Counted from the first letter of the stretch, positions 1-11,482 are shown. The stretch is 64,000 nt of DNA from Sipunculus nudus (GCA_026874595.1 CM049314.1:3621318-3685317), one strand, 5' to 3'. Numbers and translations: made by a program. The notes: generated by a model from the letters alone, not told the origin.

Positions 1-2300
1 GACTGGTTCACCTTATCTTCAAGTGATGGTGAGTAGCTGCTCTCAGTAATGATATTGAGTGGACTGGTTCACCTTATCTTCAAGTGTTGGTGAGTAGCTG
101 CTCTCAGTAATGATATTGGGTGGACTGGTTCACCTTATCTTCAACAGATGGTGAGTAGCTGCTCTCAGTAATGATATTGAGTAAACTGGTTCACCTTATC
201 TTCAAGTGATGGTGAGTAGCTGCTCTCAGTAATGGTATTGGGTGGACTGGTTCACCTTATCTTCAACAGATGGTGAGTAGCTGCTCTCAGTAATGATATT
301 GAGTGGACTGGTTCACCTTATCTTCAACAGATGGTGAGTAGCTACTCTCAGTAATGATATTGGGTGGACTGGTTCACCTTATCTTCAACAGATGGTGAGT
401 AGCTACTCTCAGTAATGATATTGGGTGGACTGGTTCACCTTATCTTCAAGTGATGGTGAGTAGCTGCTCTCAGTAATGATATTGGGTGGACTGGTTCACC
501 TTATCTTCAACAGATGGTGAGTAGCTGCTCTCAGTAATGATATTGGGTGGACTGGTTCACCTTATCTTCAACAGATGGTGAGTAGCTACTCTCAGTAATG
601 ATATTGAGTAAACTGGTTCACCTTATCTTCAAGAGATGGTGAGAAGCTGCTCTCCGTAATGATATTGAGTGGACTGGTTCACCTTATCTTCAAGTGATGG
701 TGAGTAGCTGCTCTCAGTAAAGATATTGAGTAAACTGGTTCACCTTAACTTCAAGTGATGGTGAGTAGCTACTCTCAGTAATGATATTGAGTAAACTGGT
801 TCACCTTATCTTCAAGAGATGGTGAGAAGCTGCTCTCAGTAATGATGTTAAGTGGACTAGTTCACCTTATCTTCAACAGATGGTGAGTAGCTGCTCTCAG
901 TAATGATATTGAGTGGACTGGTTCACCTTATCTTCAACAGATGGTGAGTAGCTGCTCTCAGTAATGATATTGAGTGGACTGGTTCACCTTATCTTCAAGT
1001 GATGGTGAGTAGCTGCTCTCAGTAATGATATTGAGTGGACTGGTTCACCTTATCTTCAAGTGATGGTGAGTAGCTGCTCTCAGTAATGATATTGGGTGGA
1101 CTGGTTCACCTTATCTTCAACAGATGGTGAGTAGCTGCTCTCAGTAATGATATTGAGTGGACTGGTTCACCTTATCTTCAAGTGTTGGTGAGTAGCTGCT
1201 CTCAGTAATGATATTGGGTGGACTGGTTCACCTTATCTTCAACAGATGGTGAGTAGCTGCTCTCAGTAATGATATTGAGTAAACTGGTTCACCTTATCTT
1301 CAAGTGATGGTGAGTAGCTGCTCTCAGTAATGGTATTGGGTGGACTGGTTCACCTTATCTTCAACAGATGGTGAGAAGCTGCTCTCAGTAATGATATTGA
1401 GTGGACTGGTTCACCTTATCTTCAACAGATGGTGAGTAGCTACTCTCAGTAATGATATTGGTGGACTGGTTCACCTTATCTTCAACAGATGGTGAGTAGC
1501 TACTCTCAGTAATGATATTGAGTGGACTGGTTCACCTTATCTTCAAGTGATGGTGAGTAGCTGCTCTCAGTAATGATATTGGGTGGACTGGTTCACCTTA
1601 TCTTCAACAGATGGTGAGTAGCTGCTCTCAGTAATGATATTGGGTGGACTGGTTCACCTTATCTTCAACAGATGGTGAGTAGCTACTCTCAGTAATGATA
1701 TTGAGTAAACTGGTTCACCTTATCTTCAAGAGATGGTGAGAAGCTGCTCTCAGTAATGATATTGAGTGGACTGGTTCACCTTATCTTCAAGTGATGGTGA
1801 GTAGCTGCTCTCAGTAAAGATATTGAGTAAACTGGTTCACCTTAACTTCAAGTGATGGTGAGTAGCTACTCTCAGTAATGATATTGAGTAAACTGGTTCA
1901 CCTTATCTTCAAGAGATGGTGAGAAGCTGCTCTCAGTAATGATATTGAGTGGACTGGTTCACCTTATCTTCAAGTGATGGTGAGTAGCTGCTCTCAGTAA
2001 AGATATTGAGTAAACTGGTTCACCTTAACTTCAAGTGATGGTGAGTAGCTGCTCTCAGTAAAGATATTGAGTAAACTGGTTCACCTTATCTTCAAGTGAT
2101 GGTGAGTAGCTACTCTCAGTAATGATGTTAAGTGGACTGGTTCACCTTATCTTCAAGAGATGGTGAGTTGCTGCTCTCAGTAATGATGTTGAGTGGACTG
2201 GTTCACCATATCTTAAAGTGATGGTGAGTAGCTACTCTCAGTAATGATGTGGAGTGGACTGGTTTACCATATCTTCAATTGATGGTGATTATCTACCTGT
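1..2300. repeat. 61-bp minisatellite, about 37 copies
   Basis: Tandem array with a 61-bp period (unit starts recur at 1, 62, 123 and so on), running in from the left edge. Copies differ by a few marker substitutions such as GTGATGG versus ACAGATGG, ATTGAGTG versus ATTGGGTG, and GCTGCTC versus GCTACTC. The last copies near 2200-2300 are the most diverged, as expected at an array edge. Each unit holds GGTGAGTAGC followed by GCTCTCAG, which resemble a splice donor and an acceptor. Marker variants recur 1098 bp apart (18 units), so the array has higher-order structure. No reading frame is preserved. It lies upstream of, and possibly in an intron of, the TIR receptor gene. Confidence 0.97.
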
Positions 2301-2309
2301 CTCATTTCA

Positions 2310-2625
2310 CTGTTCCCTGACTTCTGTCTGCTGTCTACCTGTTCCATCCATCTGCGCACTGTCTACTTTCTACCTCAGTCTTCTCCCTCTGATCACACTT
2401 CTGTCTACCTGTCCCTTCCTTCTGCTCCCTGACTGCTGTCTGCTATTTAGCTGTCTCTTTCCTCTGTTCCCTGACTACTGTCCACTGTTTAGCTGTCTCT
2501 TTCCTCTGTTCCCTGACTACTGTCTGCTGTATACCTGTGTCTTTCCTCTGTTCCCTGACTACTGTCTGCTGTTTAGCTGTCTCTTTCCTTTGTTCCCTGA
2601 CTACTGTCTACCCATCTCTCTTGGT
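2310..2625. repeat. 42-bp degenerate tandem repeat (CCCTGACTACTGTCTGCTGT-type)
   Basis: A pyrimidine-rich tandem repeat directly abuts the 61-bp array. The clearest part, about 2440-2625, has a 42-bp period built on CTGTTCCCTGACTACTGTC. Because 42 is divisible by three, the plus strand stays open (2254-2637) and would encode a 14-residue repeat with the core LFPDYCLLFSCLFP. The frame has no signal peptide, no splice context and no homology I recognise, so I treat the openness as a product of the repeat. Confidence 0.8.
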
Positions 2626-2900
2626 ATATGTGTTTGATGAGATAAACATTCATCTTTACTGCTGACAGGAATTTTCAAGTTAACAACTTAAGAAATGAAG
2701 CTTAATTCCAGACTGTTTGCTAACCATTTATACACAAATTAGATCAGAATAATGTCAGCAACATCAGCCGCACTAGTTATTATAACTATGAGTTAGATAA
2801 TGGGCCAGTGATTGAAAAGGAAGTAAAAAAATTATCCATAAGTTATTTTTATATATCATTTTATGAATTATAATGAATATGATTGTATGACTATTTTCAG

Positions 2901-3044
2901 ATATGCTTTATGACTTGTTTCTGCTGTATTGTGATGAGAGCCCTGAAGATCGGCTGTTTGTGCTTGATGACTTCTGTCCAAAACTTACTGAGAAATACAA
3001 GTACAAAGTACATAGAGCGGAAATGGACTTTGAAATACCATCAG
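2901..3044 (+). CDS. TIR-domain receptor (SIGIRR/IL-1R-like), penultimate coding exon
   Basis: This exon encodes the N-terminal half of a TIR domain. After the acceptor CTATTTTCAG (ends 2900), two bases complete a split codon, then the reading frame gives MLYDLFLLYCDESPEDRLFV and continues through a lysine-rich stretch to EMDFEIPSG. YDLFLLY is TIR box 1, and the PEDR segment recalls SIGIRR and IL-1R family members more than Toll receptors. The donor is CATCAG|GTATTA, leaving a one-base overhang that joins in frame to the exon at 5513. Known role of the family: cytoplasmic TIR-TIR adaptor contacts in innate immune signalling, with SIGIRR acting as a negative regulator. The ectodomain, transmembrane helix and start codon lie left of the window or are hidden by the arrays. 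Confidence 0.8.
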
Positions 3045-3999
3045 GTATTATTAACATTTTCTGCCATAAAATTTGACATGTTATCAATTAGTAATGTTAT
3101 CCAATTATTGAATGCCATTTGATTCTGTGAATTTAGTAAGGTTTGACAAATTATGTTCAGTGTATTTCAGGATGTTCAAACTTAACATACTGATTCTGAC
3201 AGTTCCTGTAAGAAAATTTAAAATATAGTCACAATAACTAAATAGTGGCAAAAAAATAGGTTTCAGCACTAAACTAATGCTAAAAAAGGGAGAGAATTTT
3301 GGACTGGGCCATTCAGTAGGCATTACCCAACTCATACTCAAGTATATAAATGATCATCTGCTTGGCAATACAAAATATTTATAAATTTCACAGAGTGACA
3401 ACTTATCATTCTTCCAAGGAAGGATTAGATGTAATATATTGAAAATCCATGCCAAGGCGTGAAACCCATAAATCTAAGTTTCTTCGAAAACAAGCTATAT
3501 ATGATTATTATTTTATGTATAAATTTGATGAGCACATTTTAGAGCTCCATGATAAGTAGGCTACTTATTTGTCTTGAAGTAATATTCAGATAGCATGTAC
3601 ATGCACAAGTACTGGAGTCTAAGTTATATATTAGCTGAACTTGGGTGCTCAAGTTCTCCTTTCAGTCCTAACTCATGCCATTAAAATACATACTAAAGGC
3701 CAGATCTCTTTTGAATGGTTAGGTTGATTGTATAGACTGTTAGTAAACCAAATGACCTACAGACTTAGCAGGGCATAAATGATAGCTACTATATCCAGGA
3801 AGTCTCAGTTATCATCAAGACAGGTCCTGATTCGAATTCTAAGGAGAATGGAAATGAGGTCACTGTGACCTGGAAGTTCTTGACAAAAGCTTTAGCAGCT
3901 CAAAAGCTCAGACATCTGACCCTTAGGAGGTCCGGTATTTTAACATTTATATCAGAGAACTTTCAAACTTTATATGCAGACAGTTGGTGGTATATTTTT

Positions 4000-5245
4000 A
4001 GCTCAGCTGACTATAAGTCATCTGAGCTATAGTCGTGGTCCATTGTCCGTCGTCCGTAAGTCTGTCTGTCTGTCCGTCCGTAGATGTGGCATGTTTTGAA
4101 ACCGTAAGAAACTTCAATTGTATAGATCTGAAATTTGCAATTTTTTTAAGTTATTAGCATAAATATAAAATCAGTACCTTACATTTTGCCCAACTTTGGC
4201 CACAGCACGATTTTTTCCTGTAAGTACTGTGGATTTAGTTTTCACAGCATGTACACATACGGATTTAATCTGTTAAAATCTGAAATTTGAAAGTAAAAGC
4301 TGCAAAATTAGGCTAGTTATGAAATTTTTTTTGGATATTCTTGTTGTATTCCCTTACATTGTCAAGCAGTCCACTTTGATCACTGTAGGTCATTCAGTGC
4401 AGCTCTCTATGCTCCCCAGGCTGTTGTTGAGCTTGATCAGGCTGCCAGCCTTAATATCACAGGGAGCCTTTCTCTCCCCCCCCCCCCCCCAATTCTGTTG
4501 ACAAACCTGTACTGTACTCTAAACAAGATGAATCTTATAAATTTCACATTTTTTTCAGCAACTAGCAGTAACATCAGAGACCCCTCACCCACCCACCCCT
4601 TCAATACACAGGACTAAAAAAAAAGACGAATCTTATAATTTTAATGTTAAATAAATTCTTTTTGTTGAGACTTTGACAATTTTGATTTTTTTAAAGAAAA
4701 ATATGTTCAGGAATTTAATCATAATATTCAAATGTGATAATATATTAGGACCAAATGTTAGTGCTAACTCACAAGATTTAAGAAGATATAAATACTTGGT
4801 AGCATTTCATTCATATCTCTTAAAGTTGTTGGGGCCTAGGTGTGAATAACACTGTTAAACTTAGTTTTAAAATTAGGAATATTGGTCAAACTTTGTGGGA
4901 TTAATTCTTAACTCATATGGCCATATATCTAACTTTTGAAAACTTAATTACCTTCACACATTATTTGTTAATGAACTGGAACTTTTATATGACACTTACC
5001 GTAGGCCCATTTTTCCCTTGGTGCATCACTAAATGGTTTTAGGCCAAAGATTTCAATTATTACACAGTCCATATGCTTTAGCTCATGTCCATTATTCTAT
5101 AATTTACAGAGTTTCATTGGACCATTTTCTCTTAGCTTTTCAGATGGTAATATACATGAAAAACCATAAGAAATAAAAATATTTTGCAGTTACAAATATT
5201 TTCCAAAATTCAGCTGAGCGACGTGACCCATGGGTCCCTTGTTTT
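4000..5245 (+). mobile_element. Dispersed non-autonomous element, copy A (in the TIR-gene intron)
   Basis: The left boundary at 4000-4028 is an imperfect palindrome (AGCTCAGCTGACT...AGTCATCTGAGCT) followed by a GTCCGTC/GTCTGTC-rich stretch. The right boundary contains CAGCTGAGCGACGTGACCCA and the perfect palindrome GACCCATGGGTC (5225-5236), then CCCTTGTTTT. The same two ends occur in inverted order at 41091-42620, which defines both the family and its orientation. There is no coding capacity. The element fills about half of the intron 3045-5512. Class is unknown; the ends share GCTCAGCTGA in inverted orientation, which is suggestive of a DNA transposon derivative. Confidence 0.7.
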
Positions 5246-5390
5246 AAATTAGGTCACTGTCACCTATATTTAAGCACCATTCTCCTTTAGCCACTAGTTC
5301 ATGTAAACCTATATACTTTTGATAAATCTGGAGTGGCATAACTGGATGTGGATCATGATAGATTGCTCTTGTGAAAGAGTACAGTCAGAA

Positions 5391-5391
<1 letters not shown>

Positions 5392-5436
<45 letters not shown>
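5392..5436. repeat. (TA)n microsatellite
   Basis: An uninterrupted TA dinucleotide run of about 45 bp, some 75 bp upstream of the acceptor of the terminal TIR-gene exon. Confidence 0.95.
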
Positions 5437-5441
<5 letters not shown>

Positions 5442-5512
5442 ATAATAATTAGTCTATATAAACTTTAAGGCCACAAAAATTAAATATGTGTTAATGATTT
5501 TTTTAATTTCAG

Positions 5513-6216
5513 TGCGCTCTAATTGTTATGTTGAGGCGGTAGAGAGGAGCCGTTGCATTGTGGTATTGTTGACCCCTGACCTGCTTCATGACGAGTGGTG
5601 CTCGTTTGCACTGAAGTATGCGGTGAGTGACGGCAGGTCTAACTTTGTGTTCATCAGATATAAACCAATCCCGTCACACATGTGGTCAGAAGATGACAAC
5701 ACTCTGCGGGCTTCCATCAAGGTCTGCCACAGCCTCAAATGGCCTGAGACCTCCAGCAGGATGAGAATGAAGCACTTCTGGACGAAACTACACTCCATGT
5801 TACCTGTCCCAAGTGGGTCAAATGAAACATCAGATGAAGAATCTTCCTTGTGCTTACCACTGAACAGACCAAGAAATGATACTTCTGTTCAACATCAAGA
5901 TATGATAAACGAAAAGTGTCATACTGAAGCATCTGACAAACTGAACACTTGTAATGGAACAGAACTCACAAGTAATAAAATGCAAAATGGACATTGGAAC
6001 CCGTCCAAAAGTGGTGAAGAACCAATGAAAACCAACCCAGGAGAGACCAGCGAGATGAGTACAGCTGCAATAACTAAGCCTGATGCTCAGGCAAATGGAA
6101 AGGCAACTGGTGGGTCATCACAACTAAATGGTCACAACCATTTAGAGGTCAAAGGTCAAGGTCATAAACACCCACCAGAGTATTCACTGTCTGCAGATAG
6201 CGGTGTTCTCCTATAA
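5513..6216 (+). CDS. TIR-domain receptor (SIGIRR/IL-1R-like), terminal coding exon
   Basis: The acceptor TTTTAATTTCAG ends at 5512. Joined to the exon at 2901-3044, the split codon is GTG (Val) and the frame reads on as RSNCYVEAVERSRCIVVLL, then DEWCSFALKYAV and FWTKLHSMLP (about 5776-5805). These are the second half of the TIR fold: the helix before the SRxxIVVLL strand, the WC element, and the FW-containing box 3. After it comes a polar tail of about 135 residues rich in Ser, Thr, Asn, Glu and Lys, ending in SADSGVLL and a TAA stop at 6214-6216. The tail resembles the extra C-terminal extension of SIGIRR in position, not in visible sequence. An open frame can be drawn from an ATG at 5488, but that ATG is intronic. 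The alternative is another IL-1R-family or IL1RAPL-like receptor. Confidence 0.83.
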
Positions 6217-8730
6217 TTCAGATTGTTACCCTTGTGTTTGACCACAACTTTGGATATATAATATCACATTGGGTAGTGACTAACTTTTTCTTATGATTTG
6301 TCAGCAGCTTGGGTGCAGCTTGTGAGGCTGTTATGACATGATTTCTAATTGCTGACACTGTTGTGTTTTAAAATAATTTATTCAGCAGTTTCATGGTAAG
6401 TCAGTCAGGTTGTGCAAGTATATACAACTGATATTACTTATGATGAAACACTGTACTGTATAACTGGCCTTGCAGTTAAAAGTATATCTCTTCTTTGAAG
6501 ATTTAGGGAAAACTAAACTAATAATTATTATTATATTTATAAAGCACTCATTCTCCCTCTTTTCTGGTAAAAGAAGTTTGAAGTGAAGTATTACCACATT
6601 GCAATGAAATCCAGTGAGAGTATGAGTTATACTCAAGGTTTCTGTGTGTAACTGTGCAGCATGTTTTCAGTGTGTTAAAAATGCAAATGTCCAAAAAAAA
6701 CCATCTGCATGTAAAGATGTGTGGATTGTGAATGTATCTGGGACGGGGGGATGTATATGGCGCTAGTTCTTTCTTCTTGTTATGAATAGCTCAACTTCCT
6801 GTTTATAGAATTGTCTATAGAATGCTGATGAAGGGGATTATTGGAATGATGTGTTGTTGTTAAAGTTCTTCTTTTCAGGATTTTATATTCACTGTGACAG
6901 AAATAATTAATCCAGATGTTCAAGTGTAAGCCTAATCACATTACAGAGAAATTCTAAGTCATTTTTTGCCATTTTGCAAAATAGACATGCAGCGCCAAAC
7001 TGCAAAGCCTGTATAACTATTATATGTCATGCTAACTATTCCAATCTTTGCTTAAATATACATGTATATCATATTTTTAATATGTATTCTCAGTATGTAA
7101 TTCAGAGTATATAGTTTGAGTTCAGTTTTCTCCTTTGTCAAAAAATAGATCCTCCTTTAGAATAGTCATAGAAATTCCTGCAGGGTGTCCTGTATCATTC
7201 CTTGAATATGGTAAGAATGTAATTCTATCATTTATATCTTTACAATATTTAGTCTCTATTTTGATGGCTTTGTCTTCCTATTGCTCTATATTATGGGATG
7301 TAGCTTTAGAATGATAAGTTTTAGTGTTTCCTGCCGTGTGTCTTGTCTAAGTCTTTCCTCTTTCACTTTAATATTTTGTTAGTATTCTATTTTGAAGAAG
7401 TGGACTTGCTCTCTTCTGTAGAGAGTAGATACTGCTACTTCTTGTAGAATAATTCCTGTCAGGTTTTCCTTTTCTAATTCTTGAACATTTATTGAATGTT
7501 ACTCTTTATAGAGGAATTGATTTTCTACATTGAATATTGTTTTATCAGTTATTCACTGCTTAACGATTTTCTAAAGAATTTGTTATGTTATTGTACAATA
7601 TTGAAATAGATAGTAGTGCATACATGACTTTTAAACATGTTTTGTTGGTTTGAACATAGAGCTTTTAGCATGGATATAAATGGTTGTGGTTTCTCATGCA
7701 CTGTACTGTTTAAAAAACCTTTTTTGGTGATGGTTATGGACCAGTGTTCAGTTTTCTATAGTTTATTATAAATATATAACTAACATGAATTGTCTTTGTT
7801 TAGGTTATTAACTGGGCTGAGTGTTTACCACATTCCCCTGGTACTAAACTTGATGTTCTTACTAATATATAATTAGCGTGATGTGTTTTTTAAGGTTTTA
7901 TGTATATATGTTTTTATATTGAAATTTTCGTTCTGTTTATATATATATCAGAATATTTGTACATAAAGTGGTAAATGTAATATATTAACTGGACGGAGTG
8001 TGTAGCTTATTCCACTGCTACTAAAATTGATGTTTCTTAGTCAGGAATAGGTAATATTAACTTTTTTGGTGACAAGGAACTTACCTAAATAACGGAGCAG
8101 TTAAAGTATGGAAATCACTGCCATGGAAATCATTTTCTTTTTAATTATATACATGCACAAACCAATTACCTAATCATTAATCTTGTGTAATGAAAGTAGG
8201 CATTTATATGTATTTTTACAAATCCATAGCCATAGATAGTAAGGGAGAAGACTGTGCATAGGAGAAAAAAAGGGTAAAAAATTGTAAAAAAAATACGTTA
8301 AATGAAAACTAAGCATTTCTTTTTTCTTCAAATTGACCTCACTAGGCTTTTATATGGGCTTTGGACAACAATGGTTAGTATTAACCTCCCCTCATACTGT
8401 CTTTAATTTAGTTTAAAGCCAATAAGGGAACATCAAGTACTGATAAGATAGTCAAACCCCACTAACCGAAGCCCTGGTACCGTCAGCAAGACTCAAAATA
8501 AAGTTCACGTACATTCACAGTGTTTTGAAAAATATGTGTCTATCAAAGAGAAGGTATAATAGATGGACTTGAACATAAAGTTTTCAGTCGTTGATATCAA
8601 ATGCTAGTCCTGTATTTATCTCATCCGCTAAGCCAGGTGCACGGGGGGTGGGGGAAGGGGGTAAACAAAATTACTGCCGTGTTTCTTACTCTGATATAAA
8701 GCAGCTTGCATTTAAATATTGTAGATTTAC

Positions 8731-8732
<2 letters not shown>
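6217..8732. other. 3' flank of the TIR gene, no gene seen
   Basis: AT-rich sequence following the TIR-gene stop, probably 3' UTR at first. No frame here has recognisable protein content. A canonical AATAAA at 8497-8502 is far from the stop, so the true poly(A) site is not resolved. Confidence 0.6.

Positions 8733-8803
<71 letters not shown>
8733..8803. repeat. (TA)n microsatellite
   Basis: A TA run of about 70 bp. It creates long spurious open frames on both strands (repeating YIYIYI). Confidence 0.95.
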
Positions 8804-8806
<3 letters not shown>

Positions 8807-9089
8807 TTTATATATATACAAGGGAAATATTAAAATGTTGATTTCCTGCATTTCTTTCATATTTTCCAACGAAGTTAAATTGTGAAAATGCGTAAGTTTT
8901 GCCTCACTAATGCTCAAGTTCGATTTATTTACTCGACGCTGGATAGCTGTACCTTTTGTTTCACCACAACAGTAGGTAGTGTCTTTATTGAGAAATAAAT
9001 GTGCCAAGGTTAATTTTAATAATTGAAAAGCATGTCCCATCAGGAGTTGTGAGGCGAAAAGGTGTGGTATCAAACTACAAGATACTTTA

Positions 9090-9260
9090 GGAAACCACAT
9101 AAGATTCTTTTGTAAGCATCGTATGGTTCATAAGTAAGCCACATAAGATTTTTTTGTAAGCCTTGTAAGATTCTTTTGTAGGCCCCATTAAATTCGTCTG
9201 TGAGCAAAAAAATTTGTTGCTAAGCCCCCTGAGATTCTTTTGTAAGCCACGTGAATACTT
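9090..9260. repeat. Degenerate 22-bp-scale tandem repeat
   Basis: Several diverged copies of a motif close to AAGATTCTTTTGTAAGCC follow one another with variable spacing. The decay suggests an old minisatellite. Confidence 0.6.
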
Positions 9261-9621
9261 GCGTGCACAGACACCCGTCTCATAGTTTTGAATTAAAAAA
9301 GTGTATAGTATGTAATTTACAGCGTTGGTGTAATCATCAGGGTTTGTTATATTTGTCATCAAAGTCTTGTTGACACATATGAAAACGTCGATTTTCTAAA
9401 AAATTCTTGTGCATAGTTCAAACAACATTTTGTATTTCCTTTATAATAAATAGCTGTGACTTTCCATTTTGTCTGTTCTTTATTAAGTTTGTCCACATTC
9501 GAGCCGCGAATACACAACTCGGTAGGCTGATAAGCCTGTACTTAAATCGTGACATATTAACTGCCAAATTACATTCATGTCATCAGTTTCTCAACTGATA
9601 TCTCGTCTAGTGTTCTGAAAT

Positions 9622-9972
9622 GTGTTGTGTTCAATGTGTCCCTTGACCAACACCACCACCCTACTCGGTTCATTGTGTCCCCCTCACCAACACTCCCGCC
9701 CTATTGTATTCATTGCGTCCTCTCACCAACATGCCGCCCTATTGTGTTTCTTGCGTCCCCTTCACCAACACCCCGCCCTATTGGGTTCATTGCGTCCCCT
9801 TCACCAACGCCCTCGCCCTATTGTGTTCATTATGCCCCCCACCTCCCCCCCCCCCCCCCCAACAGTCCCGCCCTATTGTGTTCATTTTGTCCCCCTCACC
9901 AACACCCCCGCCATTCTGTGTTCATTGTGTCCCCTTCACCAACGACCCCGCACTATTGTGTTCAGCCCCATT
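9622..9972. repeat. About 39-bp C-rich minisatellite, 8-9 copies
   Basis: Repeated unit built on GTCCCCTTCACCAACACCCC and GCCCTATTGTGTTCATTG, interrupted by a poly-C run near 9847-9861. All three plus frames stay open across it because the repeat lacks stop codons, so the overlapping frames are not genes. Confidence 0.9.
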
Positions 9973-10249
9973 GTCTGCCGGAATACTAGAATTATTCTAA
10001 CTTTTCACTCTTGAAGAAGTGTAACATTTCCCCCTAAAATTTGACACGCCAGATGTTTCCACCTTGTTCTGAGACGAGTTCGAAAACTGGTGATCTTTAA
10101 TCTTGATCTTCAGTGTCTAAGTAGACACAATTTAGGACAGTTTTGAACCTCATAATTTAAAAGTATTGCATATTTATTTCATGAATTCCTGGAGAATTCC
10201 GAAACTGATATTGAACTTTAAGGTAAAATCAGTGGAAATTAAGGATATT

Positions 10250-10572
10250 TATGAACCCATTATGTATTTAATTACTGGCCAAACGTTTCAAATCACACCT
10301 CCCATCTCACAGGGACTTCTTACTTGATAATAGGTATAGAATCCTGAAGATTTTGAGTTCACAAGGTGAAAGGTCAAGATCACAGGGTCCACTTCTACAG
10401 GTAGACATTGTAAATGCATTTAATGCCAAAATTTACCAAACCATCCCTTTTTTACCTACCGGTATAGGAGAAGAACCAATTTTTTTTGGGTCACAAGGTC
10501 AAGGGCCAAGGTAACAGGACCTTCATTCAGCAATCAGCTGAGCACCGGTACCACTGGGTCCTTTTTTTACAC
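10250..10572 (+). mobile_element. Truncated relative of the 4000-5245 element
   Basis: The right end at about 10531-10572 reads CAATCAGCTGAGCACCGGTA followed by CCACTGGGTCCTTTTTTT. This parallels the copy A terminus, which has CAGCTGAGCGACGTGACCCA then TGGGTCCCTTGTTTT. Upstream are AGGTCAAGATCACAGGGTCC-type segments typical of these repeats. The left boundary is not clear. Confidence 0.45.
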
Positions 10573-11482
10573 TAATTCTGTTGCTTCGCCGGGACACCTA
10601 AGATAAATTGGGATTATATCAATAAACGATCTGTGCACAGAAATACAGACAGCTTTATAATCGGTGTAAAGGCAAGAAGAAGCGCATAGCGCCATTTAAC
10701 TTTTCCCTTCGGAAATTATAGAGACTCAAGAGAATCAGAAACCCACGAACCGCATCGCCCTGTAAAGCTCGTTGAGCAAAAGCATAGGCCCCAATACACG
10801 CAGGGAGTGGTGAAACCACATTTTCCAGCCAGACGCATTTTTTATTTGTTTTACTCTTTTGAGTACATGATCCTGGATTCGTACAATTCAAACATCTTGT
10901 CATTTGGTTAATATATAACCAGGAGCGGCCATCTAGCTTAATCCCAGATGGGTCGAACCCGAATTTATGATATTTAGCCTGATATTTGTTGATCCTAAAT
11001 CCAAGAACTAAGACACACGCATGAGCTGATTCAGGGTCCGCGTGTACTTGTCAAAGTTTTTTTTTTCGTCGACGCAAAAATCATCATAAATATTTGGAAG
11101 AGCTTGGTAATAAATAATACGTCTTACAACCCGTTTAACTGCAACAAAAACGTAATAGTTGGGAACAATAAATTTCAGCTGAATCCTCTCGGTGTAGTGT
11201 AACCTCTTCATATGCATACGAAAAATAGCACATCTGCTACTGAATGTATACATATAGAGTACTGCATTAGTTGGTGTTTGAATATGCTTTACTACTGTAA
11301 CAAAAATGAATAATAGGATAATCTAAGATTATTTACAGGAACAGTATTTAGGTTCAGAGACAATCGAGGGGAACCTTTGTTTACGATTTATTACTTGTCA
11401 TTGTCCAGATCTTCCTGGTTTGTAATATAGTTTTATATAATTTTCAATTTCAGCTGATCTTCTTAAATCAATCGGTTGTTCC
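10573..11482. other. Unannotated interval, no gene seen
   Basis: Two short minus-strand frames (10655-10903 and 11008-11253) are open here but show no recognised domain or splice context. Confidence 0.5.

Noticed and set aside
5488-5512. ATG at 5488 as the start of the TIR protein
   Set aside because: It lies in the polypyrimidine-rich intron end; splicing from 3044 to 5513 gives a continuous TIR domain in perfect phase.
8591-9100. Frames with YIYIYIYI runs on both strands
   Set aside because: These are produced by the (TA)n microsatellite.
9622-10014. Three overlapping plus-strand frames rich in Pro, His and Thr
   Set aside because: All three frames are open at once because the 39-bp C-rich repeat lacks stop codons; no frame is preferred.
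10655-10903. 82-codon minus-strand frame with several cysteines
   Set aside because: No recognised motif and no splice context; insufficient support.
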